64,000 bases of DNA from Zeimonas sp050187175 (GTDB taxonomy: Bacteria > Pseudomonadota > Gammaproteobacteria > Burkholderiales > Burkholderiaceae_E), in assembly GCA_050187175.1 (NCBI GenBank), contig JBFWXS010000001.1, forward strand, positions 62,001-126,000. The letters are read 5' to 3'. The position numbers were made by a program, and so were the translations under genes. Below, piece after piece: positions 52,662 through 61,481 of the stretch. Numbering within the stretch: the first letter of the stretch is position 1; every line of letters begins with the position of its first letter. The notes under the pieces are model-generated. The model did not search any database. It saw nothing but the letters and a program-made list of their open reading frames with translations, and was not told where the DNA came from.

Positions 52662-52678
52662 TGCACGCTCTTGGTGCG
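52662..52678. promoter_or_regulatory. NtrC-like binding site
   Basis: TGCACGCTCTTGGTGCG matches the 7-3-7 dyad of the NtrC consensus (TGCACCA-N3-TGGTGCA) at 11 of 14 positions. It lies about 90 bp upstream of the sigma-54 promoter, a normal enhancer position. Confidence 0.7.
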
Positions 52679-52788
52679 GACGCGCGGGCTGACGGGCGTT
52701 CGTCGCAAGGCCTGATCCGATGGCCTCGGCCGTCCGGCGCAGGCAAAGCGGCACCGCGCCGAAAGCTGCGTGCTAGACTGGCTCCACG

Positions 52789-53031
52789 ATGACGAATACT
52801 CCGCAATCCCTGTTCGGCGAGCTGCAGGCGCGCATGTCGGAGCTGTTGCGCAACAGCCCGGCGGCGGACATCGAGCGCAACATGAAGGCGCTGCTCGGAC
52901 AGACGTTCCAGCGCTTCGACCTGGTCACGCGCGACGAGTTCGAGGCCCAGCTGGAGCGGCTCAATCGCCTGCAGGCCCGCGTCGAGCAGCTCGAACAGGC
53001 GCTGGCCGAGCGCGACCGCCCGCAAGCCTGA
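52789..53031 (+). CDS. ubiK: Ubiquinone biosynthesis accessory factor UbiK (YqiC/BMFP family)
   Basis: 80 residues: MTNTPQSLFGELQARMSELL, then ADIERNMKALLGQTFQRFDL, VTRDEFEAQLERLNRLQARV, and a C-terminal coiled coil. The length and pattern are diagnostic of the BMFP family, whose E. coli member assists aerobic ubiquinone synthesis with UbiJ. It lies 76 bp before yifB in the same direction, the usual betaproteobacterial order. Confidence 0.92.
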   Translation: MTNTPQSLFGELQARMSELLRNSPAADIERNMKALLGQTFQRFDLVTRDEFEAQLERLNRLQARVEQLEQALAERDRPQA

Positions 53032-53107
53032 GCGCTGGCCGGCGCCGCAACGCACGCGCCGGCAGCCGCAGACAGGCGCATCACGGCTGCCGCCATTCCC
53101 GCATGCC

Positions 53108-54607
53108 ATGTCGCTGGCGATCGTTCACAGCCGCGGCCTGGTGGGAGTCGACGCGCCTGCCGTCACCGTCGAAGTCCACATCGGCAACGGCCTGCCGGCC
53201 TTCCACATCGTCGGGCGGCCTGAAACCGAGGTACGAGAAAGCCGCGAGCGCGTGCGCGCCGCGCTGCTCCATGCCGGCTTCGATTTCCCGAACCGCCGGC
53301 TGACCGTCAACCTCGCGCCGGCCGATCTGCCCAAGGGCTCGGGCCGCTTCGATCTGCCTATCGCCGCCGGCATCCTGGCGGCCAGCGGCCAGATTCCCGC
53401 CGCTGAACTGGACGGGCTGGAGCTGATCGGCGAGCTGTCGCTCGACGGCACGCTGCGCCCGGTTCGCGGCGCGCTCGCCATGACGCTGGCGATGAGCCGC
53501 GACAGCCGCCCGCGCACGCTGTTACTGCCGCGCGCCAACGGCGCCGAAGCCTCGCTGGCGGGGGGCCTGCGGCTGCTGGCCGCCGATACGCTGCGCGACG
53601 TCGCCGCGCATCTGCTCGGCGCGAGCCCGCTGGAGCGCATCGACGGTGCCGCACCGCCGATCGTCGCGGCCGCCCACGGCGAGCTCGCCGACGTCAAGGG
53701 CCACGCCGGCGCCAAGCGCGCGCTGGAAGTCGCCGCCGCGGGCGCGCACAACCTGCTGATGGTCGGCCCCCCGGGCGCCGGCAAGTCGCTGCTGGCCCAG
53801 CGGCTGCCGTCGATCCTGCCGCCGCTGTCGCCGCAGCAGGCGCTCGAGGCTGCCGCCATCGCCGGGCTCGGCGGCCGCTTCAGCCCGGCCCAGTGGGGGC
53901 ACCGCCCGTTCCGTTCGCCGCACCACAGCGCGTCCATGGCGGCGGTCATAGGCGGCGGCGCCCAGCCGCGTCCGGGCGAGGCCAGTCTCGCGCACCACGG
54001 CACGCTGTTCCTCGACGAGCTGCCCGAGTTCAGCCGCGGCGTGCTGGAAGGGCTGCGCGAACCGCTGGAGACCGGTCGCGTCAACCTGGCGCGGGCCGCG
54101 CGGCACATCGATTTCCCGGCCCGCTTCCAGCTCATCGCCGCCATGAACCCCTGCCCCTGCGGCCACTTCGGCAGTTCGCGCTGCCGCTGCTCGCCGGAGC
54201 AATTGCGCCGCTATCAGGCGCGGCTATCGGGGCCGCTGCTGGACCGGATCGATCTGTTGATCAACGTGCAGCCGGTCGACGAAGCCGAGCTGCTCGGCGG
54301 CCCACCGTCGGAACCGAGCGCCGCGGTGGCCGCACGCGTAGAGCGTGCGCATCACCGGCAGTACGAGCGGCAGGCCGCGCTCAATGCGCATCTCGAACCG
54401 CGCGCCGTCGACGAGCATTGCCGGCTCGAGCCCAACGCTGCGGCGCTGCTGCGCGAGGCGGCGCGCCGCCGGCAGTGGTCGTCGCGCGCGCTACACCGCG
54501 TGGTGAAGCTGTCGCGCACCATCGCCGATCTGGGGGAGGCTGACGCGATCGTGGCGGCGCACGTGGCCGAAGCGATCTCGTATCGGCACGCGCTGCAGAT
54601 CGACTGA
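53108..54607 (+). CDS. YifB family Mg chelatase-like AAA+ ATPase (ComM-like)
   Basis: 499 residues. Lon-like N-terminal domain (VEVHIGNGLPAFHIVGRPET, RRLTVNLAPADLPKGSGRFD), then AAA+ ATPase: Walker A LMVGPPGAGKSLLAQRLP (about 217), RPFRSPHHSASMAAVIGG, Walker B GTLFLDELPEFSRGVLEGL, AAMNPCPCGHFGSSRCRC (Cys-rich zinc-like loop), sensor/arginine-finger region RYQARLSGPLLDRIDL. In naturally competent bacteria ComM drives branch migration during recombination of taken-up DNA. Confidence 0.95.
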   Translation: MSLAIVHSRGLVGVDAPAVTVEVHIGNGLPAFHIVGRPETEVRESRERVRAALLHAGFDFPNRRLTVNLAPADLPKGSGRFDLPIAAGILAASGQIPAAELDGLELIGELSLDGTLRPVRGALAMTLAMSRDSRPRTLLLPRANGAEASLAGGLRLLAADTLRDVAAHLLGASPLERIDGAAPPIVAAAHGELADVKGHAGAKRALEVAAAGAHNLLMVGPPGAGKSLLAQRLPSILPPLSPQQALEAAAIAGLGGRFSPAQWGHRPFRSPHHSASMAAVIGGGAQPRPGEASLAHHGTLFLDELPEFSRGVLEGLREPLETGRVNLARAARHIDFPARFQLIAAMNPCPCGHFGSSRCRCSPEQLRRYQARLSGPLLDRIDLLINVQPVDEAELLGGPPSEPSAAVAARVERAHHRQYERQAALNAHLEPRAVDEHCRLEPNAAALLREAARRRQWSSRALHRVVKLSRTIADLGEADAIVAAHVAEAISYRHALQID

Positions 54608-54647
54608 TCGAGGGGCGGCGCAGCGCGGCGCAGCGCGGCGCTTCGCC

Positions 54648-55514
54648 TCAGTCGAGGACCATGCCGGCTTCCAGCATGCGGGCCAGCGACACCAGTTTGG
54701 GGCCGACCTCCTTGCGCAGCTTCTGCGTCGGCAGCGTGCTGATCGGCGCTCCGCAGTTGAGGCCGCAATGCACCTGCCCATTGCGGTCGAACACGGGCAC
54801 GGCGACCGTGTGGTAGTCGGGATGGAAAATCCCCGAGTTGACGATGAAGCCGTTCTCCTCGTAATCCGCCAGGGCCGCCCTGAAGGCCTTGCGGGCAGCT
54901 TTCCAGCGCTGCGCATCATCGCGCTCGATCTCGGCGATGAGCGCTTCACGCTCGTGTGCCGGCAAGCCGGCCAGGCAGGCCCAGCCGAGGCCGGAATCGG
55001 CGACCTGAAAGACCGAGCCGCGCCGCAGGTTGGTCAGCAGCGGATTGTCTCCGTGGCAGCGCTCGATCATGACCATCTGCAGCCCCTGGCGCGTGGCAAG
55101 CCCGCAGGCCGCGCGGTAGTGATTGGCCGCCTCCTGCATGTGCGGCCGCGCCAGTTCCACCACGTCGAGCCCGGCCAGCGCGCTGATACCGAGGCGCAGC
55201 ACGGGTAGCCCGGGACGCATCCGGTCGCCGGCGGTCGAGATCAGCATGCCCAGCTCGAGCATGGTGTGGCACAGCCGCCAGACCGTCGGCTGAGGCAGGC
55301 CGGTCAGCTTGGCCAGCTCCGACCCGGACAGCTCCGGCGTCGTCGAGGAGAAGCAGCTCAGGATCTGCAGCCCTCGCGCGAGCGCGGTCACGAACTGCCG
55401 GTCTCTTCCTTCGGCCGCGGCGACATCGACCTCCGCGACCTCCATCGTCTCCGTGCTCGTCGTGGATTTTCGGGCCGCGCGCGTAGCGCCCCGGTTGCGC
55501 TGGGTTTGAGGCAT
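54648..55514 (-). CDS. IclR family transcriptional regulator
   Basis: 288 residues from the ATG at 55514 (MPQTQRNRGATRA). Winged HTH at about 42-105 (FVTALARGLQILSCFSSTTP, SGSELAKLTGLPQPTVWRLC), then effector domain (VFQVADSGLGWACLAGLPAH, FIVNSGIFHPDYHTVAVPVF, SLARMLEAGMVLD). It is divergent from a nine-gene acyl-CoA catabolic operon, with a palindrome in the shared promoter, and probably controls it in response to a pathway acid. Confidence 0.94.
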   Translation of the reverse strand: MPQTQRNRGATRAARKSTTSTETMEVAEVDVAAAEGRDRQFVTALARGLQILSCFSSTTPELSGSELAKLTGLPQPTVWRLCHTMLELGMLISTAGDRMRPGLPVLRLGISALAGLDVVELARPHMQEAANHYRAACGLATRQGLQMVMIERCHGDNPLLTNLRRGSVFQVADSGLGWACLAGLPAHEREALIAEIERDDAQRWKAARKAFRAALADYEENGFIVNSGIFHPDYHTVAVPVFDRNGQVHCGLNCGAPISTLPTQKLRKEVGPKLVSLARMLEAGMVLD

Positions 55515-55545
55515 GAGTATGATCTTAGCAGATTTGCGAGTAATC

Positions 55546-55562
55546 AATTCGCATAGCGAATT
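55546..55562. promoter_or_regulatory. Candidate IclR operator palindrome
   Basis: AATTCGCATAGCGAATT has perfect 7-base arms around ATA, in the AT-rich 73-bp space between the IclR gene and the HMG-CoA lyase-like gene, 25 bp before the latter's ATG. Position and symmetry fit an IclR-family site. Confidence 0.6.
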
Positions 55563-55587
55563 ATCAGGTTCTCCCACAGGAGTAACT

Positions 55588-56550
55588 ATGGCATTACCAG
55601 ACAGGATCGCGATTCACGAGGTGGGCCCGCGCGAGGGCATGCAGATCGAGAAAAACCCGGTCGCCACCGCCGACAAGATCCGGCTGATCGACCTGCTGTC
55701 GGACTGCAACTTCCCCGAAATCGAAGTCACCTCGTTCGTCAGTCCGAAGTGGGTGCCGCAGATGGCCGATGCGGAGGACGTGGTTGCGGGGATCAAGACC
55801 CGCCCCGGCACGGTCTACACCGGCATCTATCTGAACAGCCAGGGCATGGTGCGCGCGCTGAAGACCAACAAGCTGACGGTGCTGGGAAAGCTCAGCATCA
55901 CAGCCAGCGAGGCGTTCTCCAAGAAGAACACCAATCGCACACTGGAAGAGACGCTGGCAGAGGCCGAAGAGCGCATCGAGGCCGCCCGCGAATGGAAGGT
56001 GGCCATCACCGAGATCGGCGTGATGTCGGCGTTCGGCTGCAACTACCAGGGCGATATCGCGCCGGAGCTGGTGACGTCACTGATCGACAGGCTGGTTCGC
56101 ACCGCACGCGAGCATGAGCTGCCGATCGAGCTGATCCAGCTGGCCGACACGATGGGTTGGGCCAATCCGCTGTCGGTGCGGCGGCTGGTGGGCATGGTCC
56201 AGGACCGGTGGCCGGAATACAAGATCAATCTGCATCTGCATGACACCCGCGGTCTGGGGCTGGCGAACGCGCTGGCTGCGATGGAAATGGGCGTCGACGA
56301 TTTCGACTCCGCGGTCGCCGGTCTGGGCGGCTGTCCCTATGCCGGCTTCAAGGACGCCGCCGGCAACATCGTCACCGAGGATCTCGTACACCTGTGCCAG
56401 GAAATCGGTGTCGAGACCGGCGTCGACCTGGATCGCCTGATCGAGGTTGCGCGCGAAGCCGAACGCATCGTCGGCCACCCTCTTCCAGGCAAGGTCCTGC
56501 GCGGCGGCGACCTGCCCGCTTACCGACGCAAGCTGCAGACGAAGGCCTGA
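55588..56550 (+). CDS. Hydroxymethylglutaryl-CoA lyase-like enzyme (HMGL family)
   Basis: 320 residues; ACAGGAG before the ATG at 55588. TIM-barrel lyase: AIHEVGPREGMQIEKNPVAT, IEVTSFVSPKWVPQMADAED, KLTVLGKLSITASEAFSKKN, LADTMGWANPLSVRRLV, metal His in INLHLHDTRGLGLANALAAM, the G-loop AVAGLGGCPYAGFKDAAGN (catalytic Cys), TEDLVHLCQEIG. It cleaves a 3-hydroxy-3-methylglutaryl-CoA-like thioester to an acyl-CoA and acetoacetate or a similar keto acid. First gene of the operon. Confidence 0.93.
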   Translation: MALPDRIAIHEVGPREGMQIEKNPVATADKIRLIDLLSDCNFPEIEVTSFVSPKWVPQMADAEDVVAGIKTRPGTVYTGIYLNSQGMVRALKTNKLTVLGKLSITASEAFSKKNTNRTLEETLAEAEERIEAAREWKVAITEIGVMSAFGCNYQGDIAPELVTSLIDRLVRTAREHELPIELIQLADTMGWANPLSVRRLVGMVQDRWPEYKINLHLHDTRGLGLANALAAMEMGVDDFDSAVAGLGGCPYAGFKDAAGNIVTEDLVHLCQEIGVETGVDLDRLIEVAREAERIVGHPLPGKVLRGGDLPAYRRKLQTKA

Positions 56551-56597
56551 GAAGGCCTGATACAGCGCTCCCCTTCCCTCATCAAAGGAGACAACAG

Positions 56598-57563
56598 ATG
56601 AACAGATTCAACCGACTGATCGGAGCGCTTGCCACGGCTGGCGCGCTGCTGGGCGTGTCGTACGCATCCGCGCAGGAATATCCTTCGAAGCCGGTCACCC
56701 TCGTGCACGGCCTGTCCGTCGGCGGCCAGACCGATCTCACCGTACGGGTGCTCGCCCATTCGCTTTCCAGGATCCTGAACGCGCCCTTCGTGGTCCAGCC
56801 CAAGCCGGGCGCCGCGCAGCAGATCGCAGCCGCCTTCCTGGCGAACGCACCGGCCGACGGCTACACCATCGGCCACTTCTACCAGGGCGCGTTCTCCACG
56901 ACGCCTTTGCTGCAGCCGTCCGCGGTCAACGTCGACGACCTCACGCCGATCATCGGCTGGCAGATATCGCCGCAGCTCCTCGTGGTGCGCGGCGATTCGC
57001 CGTACAAGAACCTGGCCGACCTCGTCGCGGCCGCCAAGGCCACGCCCGACATTCCCTACGGCCACCTCGGCAAGGGAACGGTCACCTTCATGGCGCCCAC
57101 CGTCTTCTCCAAGGTAGCCGGCATCCGGCTCAACGACATCCAGTACAAGGGCGACGCCGATCTCATTACCGCGGTCATGGGCGGGCACATCCAGATGGCG
57201 TCGATCACCGAGGTGGCGGCGGCGCCGCTGCTCGAGGCCGGCAAGCTGCGCGCCCTGGTCACGTTCGCCAAGCAGCGCACCTCGGCATTCCCGGACATCC
57301 CCACCTTCGAGGAGCAGGGCTTCAACGTCCCCATCCAGGTGCCGGTGGGCATCATCTTCGTGCCCAAGGGCACCCCGCCCGCCATCACGCGCAAGCTGGG
57401 CGATGCCATCCGGCAGGTGATGAAGGACGAGAAAGCCAAGGCGGAATTCGCGCGGATGAAGCTGGCGCTCTACGACCTCGACAGCAAGGCAGTCAGCGAG
57501 CTGATCGAGAACGAGCGCAAGACCTATCAGCCCATCCTCAAGGAAACCGGGCTGATCAAGTAA
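56598..57563 (+). CDS. Bug-family tripartite tricarboxylate transporter substrate-binding protein
   Basis: 321 residues; AAAGGAG before the ATG. Sec signal LIGALATAGALLGVSYASAQ. Motifs: EYPSKPVTLVHGLSVGGQTD (loop 1 with GLSVGGQ instead of the usual PGG, a notable variant), KPGAAQQIAAAFLANA, PADGYTIGHFYQGAF, NDIQYKGDADLITAVMGGHI, IIFVPKGTPPAITRKLG. The altered first ligand loop suggests a ligand different from that of the second Bug receptor in this operon. Confidence 0.93.
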   Translation: MNRFNRLIGALATAGALLGVSYASAQEYPSKPVTLVHGLSVGGQTDLTVRVLAHSLSRILNAPFVVQPKPGAAQQIAAAFLANAPADGYTIGHFYQGAFSTTPLLQPSAVNVDDLTPIIGWQISPQLLVVRGDSPYKNLADLVAAAKATPDIPYGHLGKGTVTFMAPTVFSKVAGIRLNDIQYKGDADLITAVMGGHIQMASITEVAAAPLLEAGKLRALVTFAKQRTSAFPDIPTFEEQGFNVPIQVPVGIIFVPKGTPPAITRKLGDAIRQVMKDEKAKAEFARMKLALYDLDSKAVSELIENERKTYQPILKETGLIK

Positions 57564-57597
57564 GCCGCGCTGATCAGACAAGCCGGGGTTCCGTCCC

Positions 57598-58860
57598 ATG
57601 AAGAAAGCCTACTGCGCCGAGTACATCGTCGACGGCGTGAGCGAACGGCCGCTGAGCGGGCACGCGCTCGTCGTCGAGGCCGGCCGCATCGCCGGTCTTG
57701 CCCCGCTCGCCGAGCTGGGCAGCGATACCGAGCTGATCGACCTGGGCGACTGCACGCTGCTGCCCGGCCTGATCGACAGCCACGTGCATCTGGTCGACGA
57801 CGGCTCGCCTCGCCCTCGCGGCCTGGTCGAGACCGAATCGCGCGGCATGACCCTGCTGCGCGCCGCGCAGCGCGCGCAGGACAGCCTGTGCGCGGGCGTT
57901 ACGGCGCTGCGCGACATGGGCGCGCCCACCGGCGTGATCCCCACGCTGCGCGATGCAGCGCGCGCCGAGGTCACCGTGAGTCCGACCATCGTCAGCTGCG
58001 ACACGCAGCTCACGATCACGGGCGGCTACGGCCGCCGCGAGAACGTGCTCGGCCGCGAGGTCGACGGCGCGCAGGACATGCGCCGGACGGTGCGTCAGCT
58101 GTTCAAGGACGGCGCGGACTTCGTCAAGCTGATGGCCAGCGGCCAGGTGTCGAACGCCGGCGCGGGCCTGGAGGCGTGCCAGTTCACCCAGGAAGAGATG
58201 GAGGCCGCGGTCGACGAAGCGCATCGGCTGGGCCGCGCCGTTGCCGTGCACGCCGTAGGACTGAAGTCGATCGAGTCCTCGGTCGCCGCCGGCGTGGACT
58301 GCATCGAACACGGCAACTTCATGACCGAGGAGCTGGCCGCCCGCATGGCCGAGCGCGGCATCTTCTTCGTGCCGACGCTGCTGCCTTATCAGGTGCTGGC
58401 CCATCCCCCGCAGGAATTGCTGCTGTCCGAGGATGTGCGCCGCAAGGCGCAGGTGGCGTGGGAGAAAGTGCTCGAGGCGGTACGTATGGCGCGCGCCGCA
58501 GGCGTGCGCATCGGCGCCGGCACTGACAGCGGCGGCCCCTGCATCGCGCATGGCTCGGTGGCCCGCGAGATTGCGCTGCTGGCGCAGGCCGGCCTGTCGC
58601 CGATGGCCGCGCTGCAGGCCGCTACCCGTACCAATGCTCAGATCCTGCGCCTGCCGGACGCCGGCACGCTGGAAGCCGGCAAGTCCGCCGACGTCCTGGC
58701 GGTGGAGGGCGACCTGCTGCAGAACCTCGATTCGCTCGCGCGCGTGCGCCTCGTTCTGAAGGCGGGGCGCGTCGTCTCGGGCGGATCCTTCAAGGCCCGG
58801 CGCAGCGGCGCAGAGGGCCGCTATCTCGGCGAAGAAGGCGGCTTCTTCTGCCGCTGCTGA
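57598..58860 (+). CDS. Metal-dependent amidohydrolase family protein
   Basis: 420 residues. Amidohydrolase/imidazolonepropionase-like barrel: DCTLLPGLIDSHVHLVDDGS (H-x-H), AGVTALRDMGAPTGV, FVKLMASGQVSNAGAGLEAC (Lys), AVAVHAVGLKSIESSVAAG (His), DCIEHGNFMTEELA (His), IGAGTDSGGPCIAHGS (Asp), AATRTNAQILRLPDAGTLEA. It hydrolyses an amide, lactam or similar bond, probably releasing the acid that the downstream ligase activates. Third in the operon, 34 bp after the Bug gene. Confidence 0.91.
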   Translation: MKKAYCAEYIVDGVSERPLSGHALVVEAGRIAGLAPLAELGSDTELIDLGDCTLLPGLIDSHVHLVDDGSPRPRGLVETESRGMTLLRAAQRAQDSLCAGVTALRDMGAPTGVIPTLRDAARAEVTVSPTIVSCDTQLTITGGYGRRENVLGREVDGAQDMRRTVRQLFKDGADFVKLMASGQVSNAGAGLEACQFTQEEMEAAVDEAHRLGRAVAVHAVGLKSIESSVAAGVDCIEHGNFMTEELAARMAERGIFFVPTLLPYQVLAHPPQELLLSEDVRRKAQVAWEKVLEAVRMARAAGVRIGAGTDSGGPCIAHGSVAREIALLAQAGLSPMAALQAATRTNAQILRLPDAGTLEAGKSADVLAVEGDLLQNLDSLARVRLVLKAGRVVSGGSFKARRSGAEGRYLGEEGGFFCRC

Positions 58861-58868
58861 AGAGTGTC

Positions 58869-59348
58869 ATGAAACCGCAGATCTACTACGACGACGTGCA
58901 ACTGAACATGGAGATTGCTCCGATCTCCAAGGGCCCGATGAGCACCATGCACATCATGCGCTGGAGCGCGGCCATCGAGAACTGGCATCGCATCCACTAC
59001 GACCAGCCGTTCGCCGTCGGCCACGACAAGCTGCCGGACGTGCTGGTCAACGGCTCGTGGAAGCAGCACGTGCTGGTACAGATGATGAAGGACTGGGTCG
59101 GAACGGGCGGCTGGGTCTGGAAGACCAAGTTCAACTTCCGCGACAAGGACCTGCCGGGCGACATCATCACTGCCCGCGGCACCGTCACCGCGAAATACGT
59201 TCGCGGCGACCACGGCTACGTGGAATGCGCCATCCGGCTCGAGAACCAGCGAGGCGTGCAATCCACGACGGGCGAGGCGGTCGCCGTCCTGCCCATCCGC
59301 GGCGGCAAGCCGGTTCCCTATCCGTTCGTGCCGGACGAGCCCGCATGA
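58869..59348 (+). CDS. MaoC-like hot-dog dehydratase subunit
   Basis: 159 residues, single hot-dog domain: YYDDVQLNMEIAPISKGPMS, RWSAAIENWHRIHYDQPFAV (hydratase-type N-W-x-x-I-H-Y-D), LVNGSWKQHVLVQMMKDWVG, FRDKDLPGDIITARGTVTAK. It is short relative to double-hot-dog hydratases, so it probably pairs with the second MaoC-like subunit encoded at 60945. Its stop overlaps the acyl-CoA ligase start (ATGA). Confidence 0.85.
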   Translation: MKPQIYYDDVQLNMEIAPISKGPMSTMHIMRWSAAIENWHRIHYDQPFAVGHDKLPDVLVNGSWKQHVLVQMMKDWVGTGGWVWKTKFNFRDKDLPGDIITARGTVTAKYVRGDHGYVECAIRLENQRGVQSTTGEAVAVLPIRGGKPVPYPFVPDEPA

Positions 59349-60952
59349 TTCACGAGATGGTCGGCGATCTGCTCGACGGTATCGCCGCTCGGTTCGCCGA
59401 CAAGGAGGCGTTCCGCATCGGCGCGCAAAGCATCGGCTACGCGGAGCTGGCGCACGCCTCCGACGTCCTGGCGAAAGGCCTGCTCGCAGCCGGCGTGCGC
59501 AAGGGAGACCGCGTCGGCGTGTGGATGGGCAATCGGATCGAATGGCTGCTCACGTTCCATGCCGCGTCACGCATGGGCGTCGTGCTGGTCCCGCTGAGCA
59601 CCCGCTTCAAGGCCGAGGAGGCGCGATACATCCTCGCTCAGAGCGGCGCCGCCTACCTCGTCATGAACGATCGCTTCGCCGGCATCGATTTCGTGCAACT
59701 GCTGGACGACGTGGCCCCGGGATTCCGCTCGACCGGCCGCGCCGAAGCCCTGCCGTCGCTGAAAGCCTGCTTCTGCGTCTTCGCGGACGGCGAGGCCGCG
59801 CAAGGACTGCATGCGTTCGCCGACGTTCAGCAGCTCGGCCGGACCGAGCCGGAGGCACGACTGGCCGACGTCCGCGCCGGTCTGCTTGCCGACGATCCGT
59901 TCCTGATCCAGTACACGTCGGGTACCACGGGCTTCCCCAAGGGAGCCGTGCTCACGCAGCGCAACTTCGCGCGAACCGGCTACGAAGTGGGCCTGCGACA
60001 GCAGTTGACGCCCCAGGACCGGTTCTTCAGCCCCGCTCCGTACTTTCACGTGTCCGGCACCATGCACGCGTTCATCGCGCCGCTGGCCCACGGCTGCACC
60101 GTCTATTCCGTGGAGCGCTATGCGCTCGAGGCCGTGCTCGACACGATCTGCCGCAACCGCTGCACGGCGTACCACGGCTTCAACTTCTTCAAGGACTACT
60201 TCGCTCGCCGCGAGGAGTTCGCCGACCGCTACGACCTGCGCGTCCTGCGCCGCGCCTGGACCACCGGCACGGCAGTGGACATGGCGAACATCGAATCGCT
60301 GGGCATTCGAGTCTGCAACCTCTACGGACTGAGCGAGACCACCGGTTGCTCGACCATCAGCACGACCGACGATCCGGAGGAAGTGCGCTCGCGCACGGTG
60401 GGCAAGCCGCTGCCGGGCGTCCAGATCTGCATCCAGGACCGCCATGGCTCCGGCGCGCATCTGCCGGCGGATGAGGAAGGCGAGATCTGCATCCGCGGAT
60501 GGAACGTCATGACCGGCTACCACGGCAAGCCGGACGAAACGCGCCAGGCCTTCGATGCCGACGGCTGGCTCCGCAGCGGCGACCTGGGCAGCATGGACGC
60601 GGACGGCAATCTGCGCTTCCTCGGCCGGCTGAAGGACATCATCCGCGTCGGCGGCGAGAACCTGTCGCCGCTCGAAGTCGAGAACCTGTTGCGCCGCCAT
60701 CGGAAGGTGGCCGAGGCCTGCGTCGTGGGCGTGCCGGACGCACGCCTGGGCGAGGTCTGCATGGCCTTCATCCAGCTGCGCCCCGAGCAGACCGCGGAGG
60801 CGGAGGAAATCGTCTCGTTCTGCCGCGCGCACATCGCGGGCTACAAGGTGCCGCGGCATATCCGCTTCGTCGAACAGTTTCCGATGACGGGCAACAACAA
60901 GATCCGCCGCGCGGAAGTCAAGGAACTCGCAAGGAGAAGCATCGATGTCTGA
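59345..60952 (+). CDS. AMP-dependent acyl-CoA synthetase (class I adenylate-forming ligase)
   Basis: 535 residues. Motifs: YTSGTTGFPKGAVLTQRNF (P-loop, A3), FFSPAPYFHVSGTMHAF, LYGLSETTGCSTIS (A5), GEICIRGWNVMTGYHGKPD, GWLRSGDLGSMDADGNLRFL (A7), GRLKDIIRVGGENLSPLEVE (A8), PMTGNNKIRRAEVKE (A10 Lys). It activates an organic acid to its CoA thioester. Translationally coupled to MaoC genes on both sides (4-bp and 8-bp overlaps), so it initiates the operon's acyl-CoA pathway. Confidence 0.94.
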   Translation: MIHEMVGDLLDGIAARFADKEAFRIGAQSIGYAELAHASDVLAKGLLAAGVRKGDRVGVWMGNRIEWLLTFHAASRMGVVLVPLSTRFKAEEARYILAQSGAAYLVMNDRFAGIDFVQLLDDVAPGFRSTGRAEALPSLKACFCVFADGEAAQGLHAFADVQQLGRTEPEARLADVRAGLLADDPFLIQYTSGTTGFPKGAVLTQRNFARTGYEVGLRQQLTPQDRFFSPAPYFHVSGTMHAFIAPLAHGCTVYSVERYALEAVLDTICRNRCTAYHGFNFFKDYFARREEFADRYDLRVLRRAWTTGTAVDMANIESLGIRVCNLYGLSETTGCSTISTTDDPEEVRSRTVGKPLPGVQICIQDRHGSGAHLPADEEGEICIRGWNVMTGYHGKPDETRQAFDADGWLRSGDLGSMDADGNLRFLGRLKDIIRVGGENLSPLEVENLLRRHRKVAEACVVGVPDARLGEVCMAFIQLRPEQTAEAEEIVSFCRAHIAGYKVPRHIRFVEQFPMTGNNKIRRAEVKELARRSIDV

Positions 60953-61481
60953 ACCGCAGTACATCACGGACGAGGTACGCGCGCTGATCGGCGTGCAGTC
61001 CGAAGAGCAGGTCGCGTGCGACGCGGTGGAGCGCGGTGCCATCCGTCGCATGGCCCACGCGATCATGGATGACGACCCTCTGTTCTGGGACGATGCCCAG
61101 GCACAGGCGACGCGCTACGGGACGGTAGTGGCGCCGCCGCTGTTTCCCGTGCACATGTTCCAGCGCGACGCCGGCGCTCCCGATCCGCTGGACAAGGCCT
61201 GGGAAGACCCGGACTACGACGGCAGCAAGCCGGCGACCGCCCTGTTCGCTTTGCCGAACATTCCGATTCCGCTCAAGCGCCTGCTCAATGCGGGCGTCGA
61301 AGTCGAGTTCTTCCGGTACGCCCAGCCGGGCGAGCGCGTCACCGTCGTCAATCGCTATACCGACATCTTCCAGAAGCAGGGCAAACGGGGGCCGATGGTC
61401 TTCGTGGTGGTCGAGCGGCGATTCCGCAACGACAAGCAGCAGCCGCTGCTGATCTACAAGCAAACCCTGGTGTACTCATGA
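60945..61481 (+). CDS. MaoC-like dehydratase, N-terminal hot-dog type (partner subunit)
   Basis: 178 residues resembling the N-terminal half of double-hot-dog enoyl-CoA hydratases: DAVERGAIRRMAHAIMDDDP, TRYGTVVAPPLFPVHMFQRD, NAGVEVEFFRYAQPGERVTV, VNRYTDIFQKQGKRGPMVFV. Such FAS1_DH_region proteins often act with a separately encoded MaoC subunit, here the 58869 gene. Overlaps the ligase by 8 bp and the dehydrogenase by 4 bp. Confidence 0.87.
   Translation: MSEPQYITDEVRALIGVQSEEQVACDAVERGAIRRMAHAIMDDDPLFWDDAQAQATRYGTVVAPPLFPVHMFQRDAGAPDPLDKAWEDPDYDGSKPATALFALPNIPIPLKRLLNAGVEVEFFRYAQPGERVTVVNRYTDIFQKQGKRGPMVFVVVERRFRNDKQQPLLIYKQTLVYS

Larger units (their letters stand above)
52487..52788. other. 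Divergent control region between the nitrogen operon and ubiK
   Basis: About 302 bases without a gene. It contains the sigma-54 promoter (52557-52572) and NtrC-like site (52662-52678) listed separately; the ubiK promoter is not recognised. GGTGCG-containing half-sites recur at 52645 and 52674. Confidence 0.65.
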
